Positions 36,901 to 45,815 of a stretch of DNA of 64,000 nt are shown piece by piece. This DNA comes from Ruminococcus sp. (GTDB lineage: Bacteria > Bacillota > Clostridia > Oscillospirales > Ruminococcaceae), in NCBI GenBank assembly GCA_016290875.1, contig JAEEVL010000014.1, positions 1 to 64,000 of the forward strand, written 5' to 3'. The notes under the pieces were generated by a model. The model worked only from the letters and a program-made list of their open reading frames with translations, had not been told where the DNA came from and did not search any database. The translations under genes and the position numbers were made by a program. The first letter of the stretch is position 1; each line of letters begins with the position of its first letter.

Positions 36901-39900
36901 CATCGTCTGTGCCCAATGCGATCGAAACATGATCAATAATGTTGTCACCGCCGAATATTTTGCCTATAACTGCGCCATAGGCTTTGCTTTTACTTTCGTT
37001 GCCAACAAATATATCACTGGCAGTGTTATCAAGTGGGATGACATTAGTTGGCTGTGTCTTTATTATCAGATCTTTTACAACACTTCCGTTGCTGCTTTCG
37101 ATAAGAGGATATGAAGAATGGTTAATAAGTTCTTTACCGTTACCGTCAATAACTCCACGGAAGATTGCCCAGGTATTTGTTGTATTGCCTAAGCCTTTGA
37201 AGCCGTCTGTTGCTGAGATACTGATTTCTGATACGCTGTCGGAGAATTTATAATATGCTCCTGCAAGGTATTCTTCAAGTTCGTCTTCAGTGATTGAATA
37301 TTCTCCGGATTCTTTTTTGATTCCATCTCCATCGATATCAGTATAGTACACGCCGGAGTCATATGTGAAATTGTAATGCTGTGTGCACCATGTGGTATTT
37401 AAGATATCTGAAATAGGTATAACACCATTGGCGTCAGCATCTCCGGGTGTGTAATAACCTGATACGACCGGCAAATCAATTCCGTTGCTAAGTCCGCCAT
37501 AGATTCCTTGAAGTATATTAGATATCGTTACAAGATCGGAACCTTGAGTAATAATATACGGATGATTATATGTTCCGTCGCCGCTGAAGGATTCAGAAGA
37601 ATGGTTTACACGAAGCTGATGATAATACTCTGCTTCATCGTATTCTTCATATACGTAAGGAACAAAATTATCAAATCCAGCATAAGGTGAACTATTATTT
37701 GCTGCTGTAACAGGATCAGTATAATGATTGGGTGTGCCTGAATACCGCTGTTCTTTTCCAGGGTATTCGTTACCAGTAATGGGAGTGCCAGGACCATTTT
37801 TTAATTCTTCACCATATGTGACACCAAAGTAGGTTTTATTTTGGTTGGCGTCTTCTGTATAGTGATGATAGGAGGGAACTTCGTTAGTACCTGTATTATT
37901 CCAGTCTTCTGCAAATGTATAATCATACTTGCCTGTAGAACCTGAAGCATACTTGAAAGAGTTAAGCAGAGTCGCTCTTGTAAAGATAGAACTGGTAGTG
38001 CCATAAACACTGTTTAGTTCGTTATTATAGTCATTAGTATTATCAACTGGAGATTTTCTTCCGTCCAGGGTTATTTTACTGAAATCAACAGTTATACCGG
38101 TAGGAGTATCGCTAAGACCGACATCGCCAATAAGACTGCTTGCAGCCTTTTGTCCGGTACTGTATGCGTTGGTTGTGCGGACGTTTGAAATGTTAAGATT
38201 TACGTAGTCGCCCGCTTTGTTTATAAGGATAGGAGCATAGTGAGTGCTGCTGTTAGTAACGCCTGAAATACAAATACCATCGAGATAAAGAGGACCTGTT
38301 AAATTTATTCTTGCCTTTGAAGTCGGAGAAGATCCTTCGATAGTACCGCAGATAAGCGCACCTGAACCACCTTCTATAAGACCAACATTACCTTGGAATT
38401 TAGTCGTGCCGACAGTTAAAGTTGTACCGCTTGCAACATTGCGGAAGAGTCCGCAATGCATTGTGTAGTGCTGTGTGTTAGGTGAAGTGCTCAATGAAGT
38501 ACGGTTTGTAGTATTGACTGTTTCGCTGCCTTCAAATTCACTGTTGTAGAATTTAAAAGTTCCGTTAACTGTGATACTCTTGTCAAGGTTAACAGGATAC
38601 CAGCTGTATCCATTCATGTCATACTCATTATTTGCAATAGTGCTTCCGAAAACGTCAGCAAAATACTGCTTCAGATTCGTGCAGGCATACTGATTCAAGC
38701 CCCAACTAATCAGTTGATTTTTATATGCGTTGGGGTTAGTAGATTCATCATAAGTAAAAATAGAATCATTTGATGCGCCTGCTGTTACTGTATCAAGATT
38801 ATAATAATATCTTGAATTGGGGTTTGCAGATGCGCCCTTAGCAGTTCTTGCGTGATAGCTTCCGCTTGCTGTTGAGCCATCTGTCTTGAAAGTTGTGGCG
38901 ATAGAAATAACACCATTACCGTTTCTAAGAACGCTGTCTGCGTCAGGAGCAGTGTAGGCGCAGAGTTCATCAAATACAGAAGATGATATTTCAGAGTTAT
39001 TGTCAATATTTAGATTATATGTATAATTAGATGGGAGACAGAGGTAGAGCGCTGAACGTGCTTGGCTTGAATAGAATGTAGAATCGTCGTGTGAAATGCC
39101 CTTGTTTACGATTATACCGATTGAGCCAGTAATATTAGATGATTCGTTATTTGACTCATCACCTGTCTCATCGTCTGACACATCACTTTTTATCAGAACA
39201 TTCTGTATATCAAGTGTATTAATGTTCCACTTGCCAGTAGCACGATAAACAAGACCGCCTATTGCGCCTTCCACGTTTTTATTTATGATAGTTGGTTTAT
39301 TTGAAGAATCGTTCTTCACAATTACACCAGTAGCATTTACAACAACATCTGTTTTCAGCCATGAGTAACCAAGCAGACCGCCCATTGATGAGCCGTTGCC
39401 TGAAACAGACAGACCATTGATTGTAACACCGCTAAGAGTCAGTGTTCTGTGATTAGTGTTGCCATTGTAATCACCTTTTATCACAGCAACAAGTCCGCCT
39501 AATTCTCCGCTTGAGCTATTTGAGATAGTTCCGCTGATTGTTGTATCGTTAGTGAAAGTCCATGTTCTAGTTGCGTCAGATTTGTGGCTTATCTGTCCGA
39601 TAACGCCGCCGATAACTGCTTCCCCATTGCCGCCTGAAATATTTGCATTAACGGTACAACTGGTAACGTTGATACTTCTTATGCTACTGTCAGCTTCGCC
39701 AAGGATGCCGCCTATATATAGATTGCTTGAGCCGCTGTAAGGCATTGCAGTATTAACAGTAACATTGTTTGCTGTGAAGTTACCTGTTGCTTTTGCAGCA
39801 GCAGCACCAACATACATGTCGGATTGAGCATTTACTGTTATTGTTCCGCCAAAAGTCACATTCTGTACTGTACCGCCGTTTAGTTTGGCGAAAAGGCCGT

Positions 39901-42187
39901 TGTACTTGTGGCGGTAGATAGTACCTGTGTCGAAAGTGACAGTATTACCGCCGCCGGTGAAAGTGCCACTGTATACGCACTTATCCATTGTGCTGCCGAT
40001 GTCGTTGTCTCTTGTAAGACCATAGACACCTGTGCCTGACAGATTAACATCACCTGACAGAGTTATATCTGAACTGCTTATATCAACTTTGGAAGTATTG
40101 AATTTCAAGAAAGATGTTTCATCGAATTGGAAATTCAACGCACTGATGATGAAGTCAGAAGTGTTGCTAATAGCAGTATAAGAAGAAGTTGGTGAGCTGA
40201 CTGTTACAGTATGAGCTTCGTTATTCACAGCCAATACCGAAGGATAATTAAGAATTCCTCCCCAGGAGCCTATGTCGTCTACATTGGCGAGTCCGCTTGA
40301 ACAGCTTGCGCCACTGTCCAGAAATACCAGACCATTGTCACGATAGCCAACTTTTTTTCCGACTTTTATGTTTTCGCTGTCGTTGCTTGGCGAAGCGGAT
40401 GTTCCGGTTATTGAACAAGTACCACTTATCTGTAAAACGCCGTTCGCAAGGCTGCCGACCAATCCGCCACCTTTGTAGATGCTTGCGTTTACAGATACAC
40501 TTGTTGATTTTATGAAAGCGTTGTCTGCACTTGCGACAAGTCCACCGAAAGTCAGAGAACTTGCGTTTGAGGCATTCGCTGTAAATCCGTTGAATTCTAC
40601 ATACGTTGGATTCGTTGGTTCTATCTGACCTATACCGCCGCCATAGAAATTTGTGGCAGCAGTTTTGTTAGAAGTTGCAGTTAAAGAAGGAATAGTCAGG
40701 GTAAGCGCTTTATTGTCAGCTTTATATTGTCCTATAAGTCCGCCATAAGCATTACATTTTCCGCTCGTATTATTAGAGTTGTGTTTTGATTTTATATTTT
40801 CGCTGCCTGATATGTTTATATCGTATGATGTATCCAGTATACCGAAAAGACCGCCGGTATATCCATTTCCGTTGACCTGACAGTCAATGGAGTATTTGCC
40901 TGTATCAAAACTATTATCACCTGTCAAAGCCGAAGTTGGCTTATAGTAACCATAGACACCGCCTGCGCCGCTGGTGCCGGTTATGTGTTGAGTGACTGGA
41001 TATACTGCAGGAACATCTTCGATTGATTGTTGCTCATCAGTATTTGCATCTTCGTTATTATTGTTCTGTTCTTCGGTGTTATTAGTTGATTCTTCGTTAT
41101 TAACAACTGATTCAAATATCGTAACTGTTCCGCCGACATTCTTTCCAACAATGCCGCCGGCAAAGCTGTTTTCTGCGGTTGTGGATATATTAATTCCGCT
41201 GGTAATAGCATTTTCGTTTTTTAAAGTGAACTTAGCGCCGTTTTCCATTTCACCGACCAGTCCGCCAACATCACCGCCTGACGTTTGTATCGCGGAGATA
41301 GCTCTGTCTGCAGAGTAGGTGAAAGTCAGTTCAGAACCTGCATCCATATGTCCACAAGCCAGACCAAGATCACCACTTCCATTAACATTTGCAGGAGCAT
41401 TGTCGATCTTAGTGACACCATTCTTTTCTAATTCCGCGTTGTTCATTATAACGCTCAGTTCTATCTTGGGCGCTGAACCTTTTTCATCGTCCATTGTTCC
41501 AATGAAACCGCCGAATTGAGACAAATAAAGATCAGTACTGCTTGATGGAGTAGTTAGTTCAATGTTCCAGCAAACAGGATAGTTTACTGAATGATAAGCT
41601 GTCTCTGAATTTTCAGTTGTATATTGATTAGTTGTATCAAAATAAACATACTTTGCAATTATTGGAGTAGTTTTATCTGCACCGTTTTCGTCGTAACACC
41701 TTGAAATTAAGAGCTTGTTGCCGTTATTAATATTAACGGAATCGTACACGTAATTAAAAAGTGGGGCATCGAGATTCAAGGGGATCGTGAATGCGCTTGA
41801 AATAGATATCGAGCCCTTGAATGGATACTCTTTTGTTCCTAATCCTGCGAATCCAGAGCAAAAGTAATCAGTTATATTTGTACTTACAATAGTAATATTG
41901 TCTTCCTGGTGTGACTGTGGATTATTCTGGCAATCTAATGAGTATGCAACGAATTCTTCTATTGGGATAGAGATCGTTTTATTTGCCGGATCGGTATAAT
42001 TTGTAAACTGTGGAGCTTCTACTGCTTTTGCGCTGATGAAATTAGGGGATATGTTTTTATCGGCTATATCATCAAGAATACTCCATATATATGCTTCATT
42101 TGAAAGCATAACCAAAGCAACAAATGCGCTTGTTGCACGTCGGATAATTCTCTTTTTAGTCTTTTTATCCATTCTCTTATCTTTCAT
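30920..42187 (-). CDS. Giant exported GLUG-repeat surface protein (3755 aa)
   Basis: A basic N-terminus and a hydrophobic export segment (SAFVALVMLSNEAYIW) precede a very long, Ser/Thr/Asn-rich extracellular chain. Residues about 270-2500 hold many GLUG-type units (GGLVG, GGLIG, GGIIG followed by variable strands), likely a long beta-solenoid. Near 1585 is an EF-hand/dockerin-like pair (DADANGVIPISD, DIDGDGIKKESG). About 2620-2780 look ricin-lectin-like (YILSDDTKL, GDTIYIRNDRDNP). The C-terminus is beta-rich with no LPXTG or membrane anchor. ATG 42187 follows AAGG at 8 bases. Last gene of the subunit operon; I infer a fibre-attached adhesin or scaffold. Confidence 0.8.
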   Translation of the reverse strand: MKDKRMDKKTKKRIIRRATSAFVALVMLSNEAYIWSILDDIADKNISPNFISAKAVEAPQFTNYTDPANKTISIPIEEFVAYSLDCQNNPQSHQEDNITIVSTNITDYFCSGFAGLGTKEYPFKGSISISSAFTIPLNLDAPLFNYVYDSVNINNGNKLLISRCYDENGADKTTPIIAKYVYFDTTNQYTTENSETAYHSVNYPVCWNIELTTPSSSTDLYLSQFGGFIGTMDDEKGSAPKIELSVIMNNAELEKNGVTKIDNAPANVNGSGDLGLACGHMDAGSELTFTYSADRAISAIQTSGGDVGGLVGEMENGAKFTLKNENAITSGINISTTAENSFAGGIVGKNVGGTVTIFESVVNNEESTNNTEEQNNNNEDANTDEQQSIEDVPAVYPVTQHITGTSGAGGVYGYYKPTSALTGDNSFDTGKYSIDCQVNGNGYTGGLFGILDTSYDINISGSENIKSKHNSNNTSGKCNAYGGLIGQYKADNKALTLTIPSLTATSNKTAATNFYGGGIGQIEPTNPTYVEFNGFTANASNASSLTFGGLVASADNAFIKSTSVSVNASIYKGGGLVGSLANGVLQISGTCSITGTSASPSNDSENIKVGKKVGYRDNGLVFLDSGASCSSGLANVDDIGSWGGILNYPSVLAVNNEAHTVTVSSPTSSYTAISNTSDFIISALNFQFDETSFLKFNTSKVDISSSDITLSGDVNLSGTGVYGLTRDNDIGSTMDKCVYSGTFTGGGNTVTFDTGTIYRHKYNGLFAKLNGGTVQNVTFGGTITVNAQSDMYVGAAAAKATGNFTANNVTVNTAMPYSGSSNLYIGGILGEADSSIRSINVTSCTVNANISGGNGEAVIGGVIGQISHKSDATRTWTFTNDTTISGTISNSSSGELGGLVAVIKGDYNGNTNHRTLTLSGVTINGLSVSGNGSSMGGLLGYSWLKTDVVVNATGVIVKNDSSNKPTIINKNVEGAIGGLVYRATGKWNINTLDIQNVLIKSDVSDDETGDESNNESSNITGSIGIIVNKGISHDDSTFYSSQARSALYLCLPSNYTYNLNIDNNSEISSSVFDELCAYTAPDADSVLRNGNGVISIATTFKTDGSTASGSYHARTAKGASANPNSRYYYNLDTVTAGASNDSIFTYDESTNPNAYKNQLISWGLNQYACTNLKQYFADVFGSTIANNEYDMNGYSWYPVNLDKSITVNGTFKFYNSEFEGSETVNTTNRTSLSTSPNTQHYTMHCGLFRNVASGTTLTVGTTKFQGNVGLIEGGSGALICGTIEGSSPTSKARINLTGPLYLDGICISGVTNSSTHYAPILINKAGDYVNLNISNVRTTNAYSTGQKAASSLIGDVGLSDTPTGITVDFSKITLDGRKSPVDNTNDYNNELNSVYGTTSSIFTRATLLNSFKYASGSTGKYDYTFAEDWNNTGTNEVPSYHHYTEDANQNKTYFGVTYGEELKNGPGTPITGNEYPGKEQRYSGTPNHYTDPVTAANNSSPYAGFDNFVPYVYEEYDEAEYYHQLRVNHSSESFSGDGTYNHPYIITQGSDLVTISNILQGIYGGLSNGIDLPVVSGYYTPGDADANGVIPISDILNTTWCTQHYNFTYDSGVYYTDIDGDGIKKESGEYSITEDELEEYLAGAYYKFSDSVSEISISATDGFKGLGNTTNTWAIFRGVIDGNGKELINHSSYPLIESSNGSVVKDLIIKTQPTNVIPLDNTASDIFVGNESKSKAYGAVIGKIFGGDNIIDHVSIALGTDDAKANITLSGNFAQLAPVGGYVGVVVNGGLYFRNMERLNGQNEPITYSENLFANVTFNSDASISDDNTKWLYINPIIGRVINGFAVTESGVVKDGVTTELPAYRPFEDGTRTYPDNTSDTWNDGHVTMQNGTKNYSIADIKPETNTFVMSGITDDSNITISSAQALYIMSLITESGLGKSTNGKYSQGTFLKPYDDYMATHNAASYTYIGSSDTNAQNDYAKTTGDKYYDHGDDKLPYIIKNYTSSIGSGDNTIYPAFNSAGTDNHYYNLILSGNDDKFYLPDSYRGLGAMMFGRSENDNLDSIKDFTLFLTSFNGSDKTVSLNMNLYVYDNDAKYMPLSANQACFKTGFGFINCLQSKNGKEFKDLTIRGSVKYELIDHTTGNHTAYSETYLSNQKRKSNPAVGAFVGVPVAGSGDAMFTNITLDNMELSGMCYSGGFIGAMNVPALYTFTGCKANNLKVFAGGAAGGLIGYMRNQNAKINADFQNNEFGIISIISASETTSIGDGGSPAAGGLIGDRRSGFDATAENIRITNVTISNGASTPNGGHIGCNKNAAGNFTNTNTISAGGIIGCGAQTTIMSTENVTVKNLNICGKYAGGMIGSLNGTDSNVTINNSYVITDTEPECRIESTDSSGASGGFIGQNTAPLASVITDSRLENYTIKGINNVGGLIGHNNSSPSLKATNLTLTDHKLIGNDKVGGMIGYFQNGSLNGYNILMNNQSSEPNTANSITNNGYLIGNNNNKSVKIAGFSRQGNINVAQMVGNSSARTENYGTGGYVIFADYNDKASSTQNAEFANVQTSGLNIGATGTGRKVEERTFKQKAIGNTLSGSRIDESNFVEQPDEAYEESFGTDTILSYSGSCIESQVLQGVYLYADTARNSASQGYYSSSINTNGAFKKVDSSNSKAVWYFEPCNGKYKIYTYVNGVRKYILSDDTKLNSSVPVGIKLSTTDADIFTLGTKDGNTFNPHTFSAGDTIYIRNDRDNPTLIRYLQFSGSGDGLRYHTDFNNAGKIKLESAGVNAIDERYIVSEYSSIDISGSTISPVGSPAITRDATSDEQAAYTAAFGDNTDGILYDITECRKTNKFSTPDAHSPFVTTNPKGYISATQWLTGDGVSSPIYDVSAFKQIVDDQAAQINKAYKSCPQLDDEALQTLKSELSTSLTEFKSYDSAGSLKNFPLLIAEDTNYSTLTDLINNYLRTLTNTNYDFADNETNSSIYNVGLFRCTLNDSGSFDVYNDSNLKIKEFNSKPYFFMEAQHVDTGDKPQFTLMDIQFFDPSDTAKIAYHLYVPVYVKKILRYNFNAQIKSGTDYNWPAYDELSVNTLLLTRNQGMFENLGNPVTIAFEWDYDRSADEWKDAINAGDSVLVNYYKSITIKRHNDTGDSDWPEDTKIVLVDVSNNGKLYYLDTPLNTTSTGASMNFYEFKDINNQPYKPVDFNSLMNVTIVRDKDGTLVKNDTEEGATVFAGGVYYRPKTDEDNTNELFTVETVTKPVSERYYITIFTKAKSGESAEADKVYHYEIYSPDTFSDTHMTDTNKWRANKINDNKNTVMHLFTGDLYENNLDLRVSSKKQDEQMSEQNDYLTITMTANVSLTDTAKLPANDIPFNMNVFKANAKIYQTFLMMYDMRETPNSTSKIGIASETGDPVASVQYYYKSGKLSASDLHTIDLTDEDSGSTKITTNEKIISTKYLELRNNKNLIDLLADSSKQNAVTLQVKYNMVYSSNDLVYQFPKKAEGSGDDIGSKVIGYSRIASTKESAAYSATSDKKTGEKRYYTQDESNATLIYNVAETPNDPAGPYSSLGINTLEMDDALSPVDTVALYDISKVNTPDDYYVEITFNLSNRSNYNNVLTIGDYLDGVTIYGKDRNNDGEDDPVFVQGETVSEDDSDNINVKYVDKDENTSNYEQYKVRVHKDMLQTQPSGNFIIPIKFNVKTGNYADDNEDDYEPRYANYKVTVSADIYPTLTGDDHSSAYYDDDHIIYTNAKVLTTVVK

Positions 42188-42241
42188 ATGTTTCACCTTC
42201 TGCCATCCTAAAACGAATAATGAATTATGAGTATGAATAAG

Positions 42242-43378
42242 CTACTGATCTTCAATATTGACTGACAACCAAACTGTACTGCTAAGATCACTGCCGTCAT
42301 CTGCGAAAAAGTTCCAGTTAGCAGGCAATGTGATTCCAACTTTGTAGAACTGTATATCATAACGGTTTCTGAAATTTGTAACTTCATTGGCTGCATCAGC
42401 ATTGATAACTAGAGTTGCGATGTTGCTGTTATTTGTTATTCCTGTTGAATCAACTTCATTAATGGTAGTTGTTGTTTCTTCATCAACATCAATATTGTAT
42501 GTACCAAAATCATATATCGTATTATTATAGAAGTATTTGTTGCAGGTAAGCTTAGTGGTATCCCATTTTATTGTTATAACAGCTTTTCCTGAACCGGTAG
42601 TTACAAGATTAAATGCATCGCATTTTGTTATATCACAATTAGCTTGTTTTTCTGCAAGATGTGCCTCCCAGGCACTTTGGCCGAGATCAACTGATTCTTT
42701 CAGACCGATAACTGCACTTATTGTGGAGAGATCCTGATATTTTGAGTCGTCGCCGCCGTTATAGGGCTCTGCCTTTATTTGTACGCAAATATCAGTATCA
42801 TTTTCTAAATTCCAGTTCGCTCCTGAAAATTGCAGAACATAATGAACTTCATCTGATTCAGAGGTATTATTGCCAATAGTCTGTAAAAGCTCATTGTTTT
42901 CGGAGTTAACTGTCGTTGCAGCAGTAGTGCTGTTCAGAGTGAGCAAAGGAGTATCATCGTTTTCCTTGTAGAGTGAAACACTTCTGCCGTTTATTTCTCC
43001 TGATGAAAGAGGAGTTCCGCTTGCGTTTGTAAATTTCAGAGTTAAATTATAGTCGATTGGAATAGGATAGAACTTAGTTATATTACTAAGACTGTAATTC
43101 CAAAGATATAGATTTACATCATATGTGCCTGAAGGCTTTTCGTCATCCGAGAGAGCTTGCTTGTAAATTGGATAGTAAGTGTTTTCGCCGTTATCTATGA
43201 GAATGTTTGATGAAAACATTCTGCCTTGATCTGAAGTCGAGCGTACTACCTTTTTCATTGCGCTGGAGCTTGTTTCGTATTTGGCTGCAGCAAGCATACA
43301 GAATAACGACAGAGAAGTGATAATGCACCAGAGCGGCAGCCAGAATTTTTTTATGAAATCTATGAATTTTACTTTCAT
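42242..43378 (-). CDS. Exported TasA-like subunit candidate (378 aa)
   Basis: One N-terminal hydrophobic segment (LWCIITSLSLFCMLAAA) then KYETSSSAMKK, which replaces the AWFS-type SipW signature of its neighbours. The outer domain is a beta-rich, Asn/Thr-rich protein (YDVNLYLWNYSLSNIT, VLQFSGANWNL) ending in a short strand without an anchor. The tone and length match TasA/camelysin-like subunits, but the similarity is weak. It sits 54 bp before the giant GLUG gene and 35 bp after the 288-residue subunit, so it is part of one operon. Confidence 0.65.
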   Translation of the reverse strand: MKVKFIDFIKKFWLPLWCIITSLSLFCMLAAAKYETSSSAMKKVVRSTSDQGRMFSSNILIDNGENTYYPIYKQALSDDEKPSGTYDVNLYLWNYSLSNITKFYPIPIDYNLTLKFTNASGTPLSSGEINGRSVSLYKENDDTPLLTLNSTTAATTVNSENNELLQTIGNNTSESDEVHYVLQFSGANWNLENDTDICVQIKAEPYNGGDDSKYQDLSTISAVIGLKESVDLGQSAWEAHLAEKQANCDITKCDAFNLVTTGSGKAVITIKWDTTKLTCNKYFYNNTIYDFGTYNIDVDEETTTTINEVDSTGITNNSNIATLVINADAANEVTNFRNRYDIQFYKVGITLPANWNFFADDGSDLSSTVWLSVNIEDQ

Positions 43379-43413
43379 TACAGGCGCCTCCCTTCGTTAT
43401 CGTTAGTCCTGTA

Positions 43414-44280
43414 TCAATCTATACGTTTTACTGTGAAATAAACAAGGTCAGTTTCTTTTGATGTCTGAGAATTCTGTTCGCTTTCTTTCCATGTTATCTC
43501 AAGGACAAAGTATTTGCAGAACTGTTTGTTTGAATCCTGATCTGAAGGTATCGTAGCCTGCCAGTAGGATGGGACAGAATACGGATCAACATTGGTGTTG
43601 TTGCCGTAAGTTTTATTATAATATTTGTCATTAGTGTCAGTTATTGCAGTTGGTTCTTCTGGCATATTCTTATATTCGTCGTCTACCGGATCTCCCTTAA
43701 CATAGTATAATAAATCATTTGCACTAACTGTATCTCCCGGAAATACCATATCGTTTTCGGGATGATCAGTCTGTGTGTGTATTTGATATTCTATGATATC
43801 CTCTGACGCGACTGTTGATGCTTCTTCGTTTTCTTCATGAGGGAGAGTAGAAGCTTCGGCTAAAGTTTTATACTCTTTTGCTTCGTAAATTTTGTATTTG
43901 AAGAGATTGTTGTTAGTGTGTGCCATCTGAAGAGTGAAATGATTTGTATTTGAACCTGAAACAGAAAAAACTGCTCGTTTTGTTATAGGGATAGGTTCAT
44001 TGTTTTCATCTCTTATGAGTTCGCCTTCACTGTCTTTTAGGTAGCTGTTCACGTCGATGCCGTCAACTGCAAAATGTACCCTGTCTTCGCGGTGGGCTGC
44101 ATTAATGTAGAGCGCGTTAGGGTATTCGATTTTGAACAGCTCAGCAGCTTTTTTCTGACTTGAGAACCATGCGTAAGAATATATCGCAGCTGAAAGCGCT
44201 ATGGTAAGGACTATTGCTGTAAAGAACTGAACTTTTCTATGCAGAGGCAGCTCTTTGAATTTATGTATTATTTTTTTCAT
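43414..44280 (-). CDS. SipW-type signal, TasA-like subunit (288 aa)
   Basis: KVQFFTAIVLTIALSAAIYSYAWFSSQ is split by a SipW-cognate cleavage region: the AWFS pattern after a hydrophobic stretch marks TasA/camelysin-class secreted subunits. The outer part has short beta segments and a negatively charged middle. No anchor at the C-terminus, which ends in a beta strand (LVYFTVKRID). SD AGGAGG is 8 bases before ATG. Likely minor or linker subunit of the fibre. Confidence 0.72.
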   Translation of the reverse strand: MKKIIHKFKELPLHRKVQFFTAIVLTIALSAAIYSYAWFSSQKKAAELFKIEYPNALYINAAHREDRVHFAVDGIDVNSYLKDSEGELIRDENNEPIPITKRAVFSVSGSNTNHFTLQMAHTNNNLFKYKIYEAKEYKTLAEASTLPHEENEEASTVASEDIIEYQIHTQTDHPENDMVFPGDTVSANDLLYYVKGDPVDDEYKNMPEEPTAITDTNDKYYNKTYGNNTNVDPYSVPSYWQATIPSDQDSNKQFCKYFVLEITWKESEQNSQTSKETDLVYFTVKRID

Positions 44281-44307
44281 AAAGCCTGCCTCCTTTCGTA
44301 ATTCAGA

Positions 44308-45549
44308 TCAGTTGACTGCCACTTCTATCATAAAGTAAGCTATCTTTGTGCCGATAGCGTAATCGGCTGTGTTGTAGCAATCACTCAGGCGATTGAAATT
44401 GTTTTCGGAATCAGCACTGTCTATCATACTGTCTATGACCTGTGCTGGTGTTTTTTGATTGTTGTTTATCTGATAAAGTTCTGCTTGTGTAAAGTCAATC
44501 AAACTCCAGTCTTTCAGGAATGAATCTTTATTGACCTTAATATATTGAATGATCTTTTCTTTATCAGTCATCGGATCATTAGGTAACGCTGTGATCTGTT
44601 CATTTGTCAGATCTTCTACGACTGGAGGACCGCTTCTGAGTTCTGAATTATTGTTTTTCAGAGCGATTTGTCCGAATGTATTTGTCCACATCCAGTATAT
44701 AGGCACCTGGATTTTTTCACCGCTTTGGTTTGCGGGAATATCAAAATCAAAGGAAATATGTGAATCTGCGTTTCTTTCCGTGATGGGAGAAACATAGTAG
44801 TAGCTGGATGTATCGTTGCTTTCACCGAAGAACAAAATATGACCTCTCAGGTAATCAGCTGCAGCTAAATACTGAGCAGCTTCATCGTAGGCTTCTTCGT
44901 TTCCGGCGTTACTTGCGGCTGTGCGAAAAGCATTCTCGTTGGTTAGCTCGATTATTTCTGTGCCTGCCTTCTGAGTCACCATAGTAGTCACTGGCTCTTC
45001 ATTTTCATCGGTGACAGGCTCACTGTTTGTGTCTGTAACGACCTCGGCAACTGTTTTATATTTGTCTATCTCAGCGAATGCGACTACGTTCAGCGAAACA
45101 TTTACCGAGAAAGCTTCATCGACTTTGGGGATAACATACAGATTGAGTTCTCCGCTGCTTCCGGGAGAAATATCCGGAGGATTCTCATATTCGTTGATGT
45201 CTGTATCCGGATCATCGGCATCGGGGGTGAATCTCAGGAGAAGGCGGTCAGAAGAGTAGAAATCTTCTTCGTCGGAAACACCCTCGATGTACTCTGTATT
45301 TATATTTGTCATAGTGGACTCGTTTCTGATCTTTGCACCTTTAGTTGCTATGTCGAATTTCATAGTCGCTGTTGTTACCGACATACCGCTGCCGGAAGCG
45401 TTCTTATTTTTCGAGAACCACGCTATCGAGCTGAACAGCCACACGATAATTGCGAGGACGAGCACTATGGCAAGCTTGATAAGAGCTGATTTTCGCCTGT
45501 TGCGAATGTCCTCGCCGGCGTCTGCATTTATATTATTTGGCTTAGTCAT
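44308..45549 (-). CDS. SipW-type signal, TasA-like subunit (413 aa)
   Basis: A charged cytoplasmic start, a membrane segment (KLAIVLVLAIIVWLFSS) and IAWFSKNK, the SipW-class signature, then SGMSVTTATMKFDIATKG, which parallels the start of the mature TasA fold. The body includes a Pro-Gly rich SPGSSGELNLYVIPK strand and a His-Ile-Ser-Phe-Asp-Phe-Asp strand typical of jelly-roll subunits. ATG 45549 follows GGAGGTG; an upstream ATG at 45591 lacks an SD. It begins the operon that ends with the giant GLUG protein and has its own promoter at 45617-45645. Confidence 0.72.
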   Translation of the reverse strand: MTKPNNINADAGEDIRNRRKSALIKLAIVLVLAIIVWLFSSIAWFSKNKNASGSGMSVTTATMKFDIATKGAKIRNESTMTNINTEYIEGVSDEEDFYSSDRLLLRFTPDADDPDTDINEYENPPDISPGSSGELNLYVIPKVDEAFSVNVSLNVVAFAEIDKYKTVAEVVTDTNSEPVTDENEEPVTTMVTQKAGTEIIELTNENAFRTAASNAGNEEAYDEAAQYLAAADYLRGHILFFGESNDTSSYYYVSPITERNADSHISFDFDIPANQSGEKIQVPIYWMWTNTFGQIALKNNNSELRSGPPVVEDLTNEQITALPNDPMTDKEKIIQYIKVNKDSFLKDWSLIDFTQAELYQINNNQKTPAQVIDSMIDSADSENNFNRLSDCYNTADYAIGTKIAYFMIEVAVN

Positions 45550-45616
45550 AGTGTCACCTCCTGAATAATACAAAATGGAAAATAAATACAAAAATTGTTA
45601 CATCTTGTCATAATAT

Positions 45617-45645
45617 ATTATACCATATAACATAGGATTTTGCAA
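45617..45645 (-). promoter_or_regulatory. Promoter of the leftward subunit operon
   Basis: Minus-strand TTGCAA (45645-45640), 17-bp spacer, TATAAT (45622-45617). Confidence 0.7.
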
Positions 45646-45672
45646 GGGTTTTGGGCGATTTTTTACAATATA

Positions 45673-45691
45673 TTACAATTTACCGTCTGTA
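45673..45691 (-). promoter_or_regulatory. Shared motif TACAGACGGTA, copy 1
   Basis: On the minus strand TACAGACGGTA then AATTGTAA, about 30 bp upstream of the -35 of the subunit operon. The same 11 bases and a nearly identical tail recur at 47086-47106. Confidence 0.5.
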
Positions 45692-45727
45692 TATTTGAGA
45701 TAAAAATCAACGATCTGGAACAAAGAA

Positions 45728-45755
45728 ATATCCCCTCCGCAGAGGAAGGGGATAT
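45728..45755 (-). terminator. Terminator of the major subunit gene
   Basis: ATATCCCCT (45728-45736) pairs with AGGGGATAT (45747-45755); the minus-strand tail is TTTCTTTG. Confidence 0.6.
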
Positions 45756-45815
45756 AAGAAGGAATTATACTTCAAACTTGTGGAGGAAAAGGAATGAAAA
45801 AGCATTTATTGAGGA

